A stretch of 64,000 nt of DNA, from the NCBI RefSeq assembly GCF_036884655.1, contig NC_088344.1, forward strand, positions 33,189,001 through 33,253,000, given 5' to 3'. How positions within the stretch are numbered: the first letter of the stretch is position 1; every line of letters starts with the position of its first letter. A program made the position numbers and the translations under genes. Shown here piece by piece: positions 1-9,266 of the stretch. Below the pieces are notes generated by a model, which made no database searches, was not told the origin of the DNA, and worked only from the letters and a program-made list of their open reading frames with translations. The stretch is from Musa acuminata AAA Group. Its lineage: Eukaryota > Streptophyta > Magnoliopsida > Zingiberales > Musaceae.

Positions 1-510
1 GTCCATATTAAAATATTCAAACATGTAATCTAAGACGAACAAGAAATGTATAATGGAATATAAATAATAAAAAGTTAAAAATATGCAGCAACCCAACAAA
101 GAACTTAGGGAGAAATATTTAGACTCATATTAAAAGATATTTAACGAATAAGTTATAAGAAATTGGTAGAGCTAGTTAATTATCATGAACCATGTCCTAT
201 AAACGGATATAGCAGCACAAACAAGTCGCTCTAATGAAGAAATATAAACAACATATGAAATTGCATTTTCATGATTGTAGGGCCACGTTTGCAGCATGTT
301 GGTGTATGATGGTGTAACCGTATTGTAAAACACATTTTTTCATATGCAATAATACTGCATATCAAGAATTCATATGCCTTGTATTATGCTGTCATGTAAT
401 AACCATACAAGGCATCTAGAAATGTATTCTAAAATATAAGATTCTGTATTAGAGTTGCTTTCAGCAAGGGCAAGATTGGTTACTTATGGTATAATTATAA
501 TTTACTGTGT

Positions 511-568
511 CAGTTGGTTATGATGTCATTTACATTTCCTGCAGATCAGTTGGTTATGATGTCATTTA
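511..568. repeat. Short direct repeat, two 22-bp copies
   Basis: The 22-bp word beginning CAGTTGGTTATGATG occurs at 511-532 and again at 547-568, separated by 14 bp. The copies are identical. This looks like a local duplication in AT-rich noncoding DNA. No function is evident. Confidence 0.8.
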
Positions 569-696
569 TTTCATGTGAAGGTCAAGTTCCCGTGCAAGGT
601 TTGTAGTTCTTAAATGATCAGTCGATCACTTCTGTAGACATGCATAATAGGATCGCAATGCTGACCAATTGATTCAAGTGTTTAAAACTATACCAA

Positions 697-789
697 TTTA
701 ATATTCTTGACATTTCTATTGATTAATCTGGATCAATAAGCATTTCTGCAAGTTTCATCTACTGATTAATATTCTTGACATTTCCATTG
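697..789. repeat. Short direct repeat pair
   Basis: A word of about 23 bp containing TTAATATTCTTGACATTTC appears near 697-720 and again near 766-789, with one mismatch. It lies close to the preceding repeat pair. Together they suggest local slippage duplication. I see no gene here. Confidence 0.7.
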
Positions 790-939
790 GCATCCAACAC
801 ATCAAGAAGACATAGAAACTATGAAGACAACCATTACTCATCAACACATAGCTGCCACACCACCAGAAAAATGAGAAAAGTCAAGCAATCAATATGTCAT
901 GTCAGAAAAATTGGAATGGAAAATATTTCCTTAACTGCA

Positions 940-1290
940 AACACTCAAGGAAAAACCGGCTATAAAAGGTGAATAGGAGCATGTTTATTGCGGTCGGACA
1001 CACTCTCTCTGCTTCCTCAAACCCCCGACTTTAGGAGATCTGGCTTGAGCATTGAATGAACCACATCGGAAACCCGTCCTGACATCGGTCTTTGTGTAAG
1101 GAAATGAGTTTCGGAATCAAAACCACATCGGGAGCTTTTGGCATCTCGGGTGACATTAGACCTTTTGCCGTGAACTGGTCTACTCCCTCGAAGGCGGCCA
1201 CCGATATTAGGCAATATCACATCATATTGTCAAGGCCCCAAACAACTAATAAACTAAATAGTCAAAAAGAGAAAGGCATCGAAAGAGAAT
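940..1290 (+). mobile_element. Possible gypsy-type LTR fragment (3' part)
   Basis: The stretch has the layout of the U3/R/U5 part of plant Ty3/gypsy LTRs. A TATAAAAGG box at 961-969 is followed by GGTCGGACACACTCTCTC, a CCCCCGACTT motif, and a block reading CCTGACATCGGTCTTTGTG. I recall similar wording from monocot gypsy LTR ends. No second LTR, primer-binding site or pol sequence is visible nearby, so at best it is a fragment or solo remnant. The call rests on memory of the motif style. Confidence 0.35.
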
Positions 1291-3272
1291 GAATCAAGGT
1301 GAGAATAGAAGGATATGATGTGACACAAAGAAGAATTCCTAACTTAAACAACAAAGTTCAACTGATTCAGATATTATCCCCAAGTACATTAATTTTTTTA
1401 ACACATGAACAATCACAATATTTCATTTAACGACATACATATTCTTCATTTATTTCAAAAAGTAGCATGCTGGTTCAAAGGACAAACACCTATCATCAAA
1501 ATCTTTAGGGGTTTAACAATTGTCCAAACAAACTCTTATAAAATGTTATAATATCATGACAAAATGCAGCAACCTTATCTTTCATCTATATGTGATTTTC
1601 CTAATTCGGACCATTAAATTAAACCAAAATACGATAAAAATATTTGAAAGCACATTAGCAGATATGAGGCATGTAGATATTTACCACATGACTACTGATA
1701 AGAAATTTTTTTTAAAAAAAGCCAAATCGGTAGTTTATTTACCAAAACACATTCAACAGCACCACTTCCAATTGACAACATGGATTTTGCTGTATTTGCA
1801 ACAAGAATAATAGGTCTAGATACACCTAATTATCTGAAAGACATTATGTTACTGCAATGAGAAACTAAATGAAACTGGATGATATTTGCTTTGCAAAATA
1901 ACATAGGATAGCGATCATACAATAAGAACATGAAAAAAAAAAGAGTTCCAATTCATGAGGAAATGAATGTGTAGAATTTCTGGACAACAATCTCTGTGTT
2001 ATGATGAAAACAAATAACAAGAGGCCAAGCCAGGAATGTGGAATGTTACAGAACTTTTGAAAATGCAAGACATCACGAATTCTTCCCAGCATGCAAAATT
2101 TGAAGGATTGTACGGTAGCCACTAAAAACAAACATAGTGTGTTCATTCAAGACTGATAAGATAGACAGATGGATATATACAAATCAAAAAATTGCAAATA
2201 AAACAGAGAATCAAAACAAATGGAGACCTGTAAGCTTCCGAACCCAAGCTGGTAAAAGCAATAAACTTAAACAATGATAATTGACATGCCAGGGTAGATA
2301 GCAAAGGTTCGATGACAAGGAAATGAAACATGAAACGCTTTGCATATGTTTTCCCAATTTAACCATCTTGTTCACTGTCTTCTTGTAATGACGGGGAAGG
2401 ATAATAGGCAACTCTGATGCAAGCCAACACTAATTTGCATCATAATATTTCAGTATATTCATCTAGAAGGCGACAAATCTGGGATTTGGTGCACAGATGA
2501 AGTCATAGATGATTAAAGAAAAGTACTCATTTATTTTTGGCTTTTTAACGGAGTGAGTAAATACCTTAGTCACTTAGGAAGAGTTGTAAGGGTAGATTGT
2601 GACAGTAGCTCTAGCTGTGCATCATACCATCATTATACTTTGCATCTCAGTAAAGGGAAAACAGAGAGAAATTAAAGCAAGATGTGTTAATTTACCAACA
2701 AAAGCATCTACGGAAAAAGAAGTCTTTTCCACTAAGAGAGCATCTATGTGGTTACGATACTGTTGATCCCAAGTCTAAGGGAGTAACTAGCATAAAACCG
2801 GAGTTTGAAGTGCCTCTGCTTGATGTAAACCCTAACATTTCAGCTTCCTAAAGCTTAACAAGAAGAAGATCTGTGCAAGGCCTCTCTACTAATCAATGAT
2901 TAAGAGATCCGGTGTTGGTTTCCCACATCTGAGCAGCGAAAACCCCCTTTAGAAACCTAAATCGACAATATAAGTTCCGATCCCCAACAGAATAGGCAGC
3001 ATTCAAGCAGAGACGCCAAAGAAAACTTCACACACACAACGTCGGCATGATTTGCGCCCCGGAACCCTAGATCTGACACCCCGATCTCCGCATCAAAGAA
3101 ACGGAGGTGCCGGATGGTCTCAGATATTTCCCTCTCGTTGCAATTGCTACAAATCTGAGAATAAATTCGCGAAGAGCGGCTCCTAAACCTAGGCCTCCCC
3201 AGGAAACAGAAAAAGAACAAACGAGAGCCAAGATCGAGAGAGAAGCACAGTGTGGAGAAGCAGCACGCGTAC
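1291..3272. other. AT-rich noncoding stretch
   Basis: No convincing coding exon was found on either strand. If the putative first exon at 3273-3413 is real, this stretch would be its intron(s) on the minus strand. An exon-like piece (PIILPRHYKKTVNKM on the minus strand near 2360-2411) cannot be tied to a family. Confidence 0.4.
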
Positions 3273-3413
3273 CCTCTCCGGAGGACGGAGCCTCGGCTCC
3301 ACGGAGCCAATGGCCGTGGCCGCCGCTGCCGTGCTAATGGACGCCGCCGCCCCACCCCCAACACCACCACCCCCGGCCCAGCTGCTGCCTCCGCCTCCAC
3401 CATTCCCCGCCAT
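3273..3413 (-). CDS. Putative first exon of an unidentified gene
   Basis: On the minus strand an ATG in good context opens 47 in-frame codons. They are rich in Gly and Ala (it starts MAGNGGGGGSSWAGG) and end EPRLRPPER directly at a GTACGC donor in phase 0. Upstream is a pyrimidine-rich, leader-like stretch and, about 360 bp away, an AT box. A minimal AUG-stop uORF (ATGTGA, 3436-3441) lies 22 nt before this start. I do not recognise the family and could not place later exons, which would lie between here and the left edge or beyond. The opposite-strand proline-rich reading of the same GC-rich DNA looks less natural. It may be only a GC-rich leader. Confidence 0.35.
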
Positions 3414-3649
3414 ACCTCCTCCTCCCCGCTTCCCCTCACATGCTCCGCTCTGGATCGAGCTGGATCTGCGCTGCTCCACCGCAGATCTCGAGAAGCGCAC
3501 TCGGTCTCCTGACGAAGGAGATGGGACGAGAAAGGAAAAGAGGGGCGGGGAGGCCCGCTTTCGTCTGCTTTGCTCGGGTTTTGTTCTGATCTTAGTCAGA
3601 GGAAGGGAGACTGATCGAGAGAGGAGCAAATGTGGGTCCGCTTCCTCGT

Positions 3650-3722
3650 CTCCTCCTCCTCCTCCTCCGAACCGCTGCTTCTGCTGCTGCTGCTGCTAAT
3701 TTACTACTGCTGCTGCTGCTAC
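3650..3722. repeat. Triplet microsatellites (CTC)n and (CTG)n
   Basis: A run of CTC/TCC triplets is followed by two runs of CTG/TGC triplets. They sit in the likely 5' leader or proximal promoter of the putative minus-strand gene starting at 3413. Confidence 0.85.
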
Positions 3723-3765
3723 TCGTCTCGTGCTTGGCGTTGAGCACCGTCCCGTTACGACTCCG

Positions 3766-3773
3766 TATTTATT
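3766..3773 (-). promoter_or_regulatory. TATA-like box for the putative minus-strand gene
   Basis: Read on the minus strand the site is AATAAATA, inside CATAATAAATACGG. It lies about 350 bp before the putative start codon at 3413, which would give a leader of about 320 nt. The assignment depends on that gene being real. Confidence 0.3.
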
Positions 3774-3776
3774 ATG

Positions 3777-5020
3777 TGAGAGAACAGAGGAAAGCCTTCC
3801 TTCAGTGGAGGCCGCCATGCCTCTTCGAGGGGTAAACTATTAGGGTACGACGCGCTGGGGACGCCCTTTATTCCATAACGGGATTCCCTGTAACGGTTAT
3901 ACCGGCACGCGTCGTGACGGTTACATTGATCTGGTCAAGGCCTTTTCTGTCCGTGACACGTCCACCGCCCGTGCACTCCCACTCATACAGCAGGGCCCAC
4001 CGGGTCCCACCGTCAATCGTCGATCACAGGAAAGATAACAAAACGGGTAACGCGTAAGTGAGTAACGAATGCAGTTTCTGTTGGCTCAATTATTTAATAA
4101 GTGCGCCGTTACATTTTTTGGGGGTCCCGAAAACGTGACGGGACAGTTCGGAACTGTTACTTCGACACGGACGTGCCCACATGGGCCCCGCGGCGCTACC
4201 CAACAAAAGCTCGAGGATCCCCAGGACGTTATTTCTTTTTCTTTCCCCTTATTTTCTCCTCCATTCCCTCTTATAATTACAATTGCAGTCTGCTTTAGGA
4301 TTATAAATTTCATAGATATTTTGATGAATAATGCAGTCATGCAGTCATGTGAAGAAGTTGGCCCCACTGTTTCATCCCTCACCACCTTGTCCTCGATCAG
4401 GACAAAGATTAGCTCGTGTGCATTAAAGTTGGAATGAGTGACATGACATAAGCGCTCCGAGACCATTCATCAGAGTTATATCGTTTACTAATCGTGAGTC
4501 GGCTCGATCCAGTCATCGATCCACTCGGATGGTATAAATAATGCCATTGCATTATCAACTTTGTTTCTTATGATTGTTCGACTCAATAATGATTGAGCAA
4601 CTCACGTAAAAATATTTTTAATATAGAGATATTGTTAATTCCAAAAGGTTAAGCTATTAATATACAGACAAAATTTTAATTGTAGATATACTATAATTTA
4701 GCAATGGAAGTGAGGAGAAAGAGGAGAACTACGAGCGAGCCGAAGGTTACTCCGCGCTCTTCTCTGCGACTTGACCCGTTCTTATGGCCTCCACATATAG
4801 CACGTAGAGGTCAAAGACGAGATCAAGGATTTGAGCAGGTCGCTCCAACAAATCCAGAGGCCTCATCTACGTAGCCATTTCTACCTCCTCCTCCTCCTCC
4901 ACCCTTTCTTCCACCTTCCCGAGCCCCGTCCTGGGATCGGAAAGGCATCGAGAAAGGAGTAAGGATGCAATCCTCCGCCCATATGAGCGACGGCAGAGGT
5001 AGCAGAAGAAGAAGCTTGAG
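3777..5020. other. Intergenic region upstream of the ERULUS-like gene
   Basis: The region holds the 5' flank and leader of the receptor kinase starting at 5021. Roughly 3840-4240 is GC-rich with several CG-containing words. 4540-4700 is AT-rich. The last 100 bp before the start codon is a typical CT/GA-rich plant leader. No coding sequence or clear TATA box was seen. Confidence 0.5.
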
Positions 5021-7621
5021 ATGTTGATAGTGTCTCCGATTAGAATGGATCGGTTCCAACGCCTCCTCCTCCTCCCCTTTGTTCTCTGCTTGGCCTTCGT
5101 GACGTCCGCCTCCGGTCAACCGCAAGCACCTTCCGAACCGTTCACCCCGGCTGACAACTTCTTGATCGACTGCGGGGCGACCGCCACGGTTACCACGCCC
5201 GACGGCCGTGCGTTTAAGACCGACGCGCAGTCTGCTTCTTTCCTCTCGGCGCACGACGAGGTCCGCGCGTCGGTCCCGTCCGCGCCCGGTGTCCCCTCCC
5301 CGATCTACCTCTCCGCGAGGATCTTCCATGAGGAGACCTCCTACAGCTTCACGCTCTCTCGCCCCGGCTGGCACTGGATCAGGCTCCATTTCTTCCCGGT
5401 GAACAGCTCCGACTTCGACCTCACCAGCGCCGTCTTCTCCGTCAACACGGACGACCTCGTACTCCTCCACAGCTTCACCGTGGACGACCCCTCCAAGTGG
5501 GTGCTCAAGGAGTACCTCGTCAATGCCACCTCCCCGCGCCTCGCCATCCATTTCTCCCCTCTCCGCAACTCCGTCGCCTTCATTAACGGCATCGAGGTCG
5601 TCTCCGCCCCCGACGCGCTCATCCCCAACACGGCCTCCACGGTGTCGCCCGTGGGGCAGACCGACGGGCTCTCGCTGTCAGCGTACCAGGTGGCCTACCG
5701 GATCAACGTCGGCGGGCCGGTCGTCACCTCCGCCAACGACACGCTCGGGCGCGCGTGGGGGCCGGACGAGCCCTTTCTGCAGTCGAGGTCCACCGCCGAG
5801 GCCGTGTCTGTGTCCCCCAGCATCATCAAGTATCCCGAGGGAACCACGCCGCTGATTGCACCCAACTCCGTGTACGCCACGGCCGTCAAAATGGCGGACG
5901 CGCGCGTCGGGAGCCCCAGCTTCAACGTCACGTGGTTCTTCGACGTCGACTCCTCGTTCGGTTACTTCGTCCGACTGCACTTCTGCGACATCATCAGCAA
6001 GTCGCTTAACGATCTCTACTTCAACGTGTACATCAATGGGCTGATGGCAATCTCAGGGCTCGACCTCTCCACCGTCACCTCCGGCCTCGCGATGCCTTAT
6101 TACAAAGACTTCGTTCTGAATGCCTCGATGGCCACGGGCCGAATCACCATCCAGATCGGTCCCATGAAGGAGGACACCGGCAGGATCGACGCGTTGCTCA
6201 ACGGGGTGGAGATTCTGAAGATGAACAACTCGGTGGGGAGCTTGGACGGAGAGTTCGGAGTCGATGGCTCGAGGGCTGGAGACGGCAGCGCGAAGCGGCG
6301 CGCGGTCGCCGCCGTCGGGTTCGCCATGATGTTTGGCGCATTCGCTGGCCTAGGGGCGATGGTGATGAAGTGGCACAAGAGACCCCATGACTGGCAGAGG
6401 AGGGAAAGCTTCTCTTCGTGGCTCCTCCCCGTCCACACGGGCAATTCGACCTTCATGACCGGCAAGGGCTCCGGCTACGGCTCGCACAGGAGTGGCTACA
6501 CCTTCTCCTCCACAATGGGTCTCGGCCGGTACATGTCCCTGTCGGAGCTGCAGGCCGCGACGAAGAACTTCGACCAGAATGCGGTGATCGGGGTGGGCGG
6601 CTTCGGGAACGTGTACATTGGCGAGCTCGACGACGGGACGAAGGTGGCGGTCAAGCGAGGGAATCCGCAGTCGGAGCAGGGGATCAACGAGTTCCAGACC
6701 GAGATCCAGATTCTGTCCAAGCTTCGTCACCGCCACCTGGTGTCGCTGATCGGATACTGCGACGAGAACTCGGAGATGATTTTGGTGTACGAGTACATGG
6801 CCAATGGGCCTTTCAGAGACCACATCTACGGGAGCGACCTACCGCCGCTGTCGTGGAAGCAGCGGCTGGAGATCTGCATCGGGGCCGCACGCGGGCTACA
6901 CTACCTCCACACTGGCACCGCGCAGGGCATCATCCACCGCGACGTCAAGACCACCAACATCCTCCTGGACGAAAACTTCATCGCCAAGGTGTCCGACTTC
7001 GGCCTCTCCAAGGACGCGCCGGGGATGAACCAGACGCACGTCAGCACGGCGGTGAAGGGCAGCTTCGGCTACCTCGACCCCGAGTACTTCAGGTGCCAGC
7101 AGCTCACGGACAAGTCGGACGTGTACTCCTTTGGGGTGGTGCTACTCGAGGCCCTCTGCGCGCGGCCGGCCCTCGACCCGGCGCTGCCGAGGGAGCAAGT
7201 CAACCTGGCGGAGTGGGCGTTGCAGTGGAAGAGGAAGGGCTTGATCGAGAAGATCATCGACCCCAATATCGCTGGCAGCATCAGCAAGGACGCCTTGAGC
7301 AAGTTCGTGGAGGCTGCGGAGAAGTGCCTGGCGGAGCACGGGGTCGACCGGCCGTCCATGGGCGACGTGCTGTGGAACCTCGAGTACGCTCTCCAGCTGC
7401 AGGACGCGAATCCTGCCGACCCTTCTCCTCCTCAGGCGGTGAAGCCAACCGAGTCGGAGGAGGACACGAGCGTCGACAGTGCGGTCTCCGCCGGGCCTTC
7501 GCACAAGGAACACGATGAGGCTCTTCCGGCGGCTCCGACCGTCAGCCAATCTGTGGAGAACTCGAGCACGGCCATGGCGAACGAGATGTACGTGCAGCTC
7601 ACGGGAATGCGAGGAAGGTGA
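5021..7621 (+). CDS. ERU: ERULUS/CAP1-like CrRLK1L receptor kinase
   Basis: This is an intronless gene of 866 codons, as is usual for the CrRLK1L (Catharanthus RLK1-like) family. The N-terminus is a signal peptide (FQRLLLLPFVLCLAFVTSASG). Two malectin-like modules span about residues 40-400. A transmembrane helix (AVAAVGFAMMFGAFAGLGAMV) lies at about 427-449. The Ser/Thr kinase domain starts near 515 with GVGGFGNVY, then VAVKRGNP (Lys about 541), IIHRDVK (about 637) and VSDFGLS (about 657), so it is an RD kinase with catalytic residues intact. Kinase segments such as EYMANGPFRDHIYG, PPLSWKQRLEICIGAARGL and EKIIDPNIAGSISK match Arabidopsis At5g61350 (ERULUS/CAP1) as I remember it better than FERONIA or THESEUS. 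That receptor acts at the plasma membrane in tip growth of root hairs and pollen tubes, with effects on wall pectin and calcium. An alternative start is the ATG at 5045, which begins right at the signal peptide (MDRFQ). Confidence 0.93.
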   Translation: MLIVSPIRMDRFQRLLLLPFVLCLAFVTSASGQPQAPSEPFTPADNFLIDCGATATVTTPDGRAFKTDAQSASFLSAHDEVRASVPSAPGVPSPIYLSARIFHEETSYSFTLSRPGWHWIRLHFFPVNSSDFDLTSAVFSVNTDDLVLLHSFTVDDPSKWVLKEYLVNATSPRLAIHFSPLRNSVAFINGIEVVSAPDALIPNTASTVSPVGQTDGLSLSAYQVAYRINVGGPVVTSANDTLGRAWGPDEPFLQSRSTAEAVSVSPSIIKYPEGTTPLIAPNSVYATAVKMADARVGSPSFNVTWFFDVDSSFGYFVRLHFCDIISKSLNDLYFNVYINGLMAISGLDLSTVTSGLAMPYYKDFVLNASMATGRITIQIGPMKEDTGRIDALLNGVEILKMNNSVGSLDGEFGVDGSRAGDGSAKRRAVAAVGFAMMFGAFAGLGAMVMKWHKRPHDWQRRESFSSWLLPVHTGNSTFMTGKGSGYGSHRSGYTFSSTMGLGRYMSLSELQAATKNFDQNAVIGVGGFGNVYIGELDDGTKVAVKRGNPQSEQGINEFQTEIQILSKLRHRHLVSLIGYCDENSEMILVYEYMANGPFRDHIYGSDLPPLSWKQRLEICIGAARGLHYLHTGTAQGIIHRDVKTTNILLDENFIAKVSDFGLSKDAPGMNQTHVSTAVKGSFGYLDPEYFRCQQLTDKSDVYSFGVVLLEALCARPALDPALPREQVNLAEWALQWKRKGLIEKIIDPNIAGSISKDALSKFVEAAEKCLAEHGVDRPSMGDVLWNLEYALQLQDANPADPSPPQAVKPTESEEDTSVDSAVSAGPSHKEHDEALPAAPTVSQSVENSSTAMANEMYVQLTGMRGR

Positions 7622-9266
7622 TCGATCGACCATAAACGGAGGTGTGTCTCCAGAGACGAGATGGGTTTGGTTTAGTTTGCTGTTCTCTGTTAGGTGGCTT
7701 CTTCACGTGCGTTTGGGCTTTCAAGCGTCGTCATTTGCCTCATATGAATGATGGAATTTGTGTGTCATTGTGATAATTTAATCGATCATACTATAATATT
7801 GGGTTTTTTTTCCTAGTTATTATTATTATTATTATTTACTATTTTTATTATTATTAGGACGAATTCCTAAGATAAAATCCTTTTTTGGTTTATTATTTAT
7901 TCATTTATTTATCCATAATAATAATAATAATAATAATAATAATTAGTATCATCGTTCTTCGAGCGATGCGAAGACGAACGGCTACAAAACCTTGGATCAA
8001 TAGGAGGATTGAGGGCGAAGTGAAGCGCCTCCAATATGAACAAGCTTTGTCCCATCTAATATGTTGCACCTCTTGAACTAAGCCTGATTAGACTTGGCAG
8101 CAGTCATCTTAATGTAAAGGTTTGCTGTTGCAGATCATAAGTTAGATAAATGAGTTATCTTGAACAAAGTAGTATTATTCTCTTTCTGCAGCTTTTGTTG
8201 TTCTCAACAAGCTGATTAGCTTTCATTTGTTAGGTGAGTGTATACGCAAACCATGATCATAATGGAATATACTTGAATGAGAAATCCTCTTTGAAAAAGC
8301 TTAGTCCAAAGTAGAAATACCTTGTGTCCTTTCAGCAAATGGATAACGTCATTATTGGTGCAAGCTCTATGAGCAATGAGGAATTGTTTGTCCATTTTGG
8401 GTGAGCTCTATACAATTTTGCTCTTTCAAATTGACTTCAAAAGGTGTCTCTGCTTCATTTTGATTCTCTTACTCCTCAATTAATATGAGACGTAAAACCA
8501 TGGGCATGCAACTAAATGAAAATTCTGCATAACTCTTTGGTTAATACTAAAACTTAGAGAGAAGAATTCTAGTTAGATTTGGAGTTGCAAGAGGAAATCC
8601 TTACCAGTGTAATATGTTATGTAGGTATACATGTCTTTGTATTAAACAATAACAATAACAACAAAAAGATTATGAACAACAACAATAACAACAAAAAATA
8701 TATCATACCTTTGTAGAAAGCAAAGCTTTGTTATCAGTCATGCTGAACATGCACCATTGCTAGGCTTTTCACTCCCATCATCCTAAGCACTATAACAAAC
8801 ATAGCCAGATAAGTTCTCATTATCTCTATCAAAAAAATAACCAGCAATTGAAAGCAAGCAAAAGGATAATGAAGTGAACAAGAACAGCTATTTGACAGAT
8901 GGAAGGTTTTACAAATGAGAATGACATCTGATTTCAACAGAAATGTCAGTCGCAATTATTAAGCCAAACATCAGTTTGGAACACAATATATTTCATAGTT
9001 TCCAAAACAATGATACTCACCCCACGGAATACAATATAATCACGAGTAGCACCATTGGCACGGTGGAGTATTACAGATAATAATAAGAATTGCAATTCAG
9101 CTATTAAGAAGAATAACAGAGCCACTCAACATAATAACCACTGCTGTAGCTACACATTTTTAACAAGCAAGTCTTATAACACAGAGCATTCATTGACACG
9201 TTCATTTATTTGGGGCACTCTGACCGATGATTCCATTGATATCTTACAGCTTACTTCGATCATGGC
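7622..9266. other. Intergenic region between convergent genes
   Basis: This is the 3' flank of the receptor kinase and of the chitinase-like gene on the other strand. It holds TTA/ATT-type microsatellites at about 7817-7855 and 7914-7945, and AAC-rich runs at about 8645-8695. No gene was found. Confidence 0.6.

Noticed and set aside
3250..3699. A plus-strand proline-rich open frame
   Set aside because: The proline run comes from GC-rich triplets. The minus-strand reading has a natural start, donor and leader, so the plus frame is likely a shadow.
6418..7518. A 366-codon open frame overlapping the ERULUS-like kinase in another phase
   Set aside because: It is a shadow of the GC-rich kinase exon. 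Its composition is Arg/Pro/Gly noise and the kinase frame explains the DNA fully.
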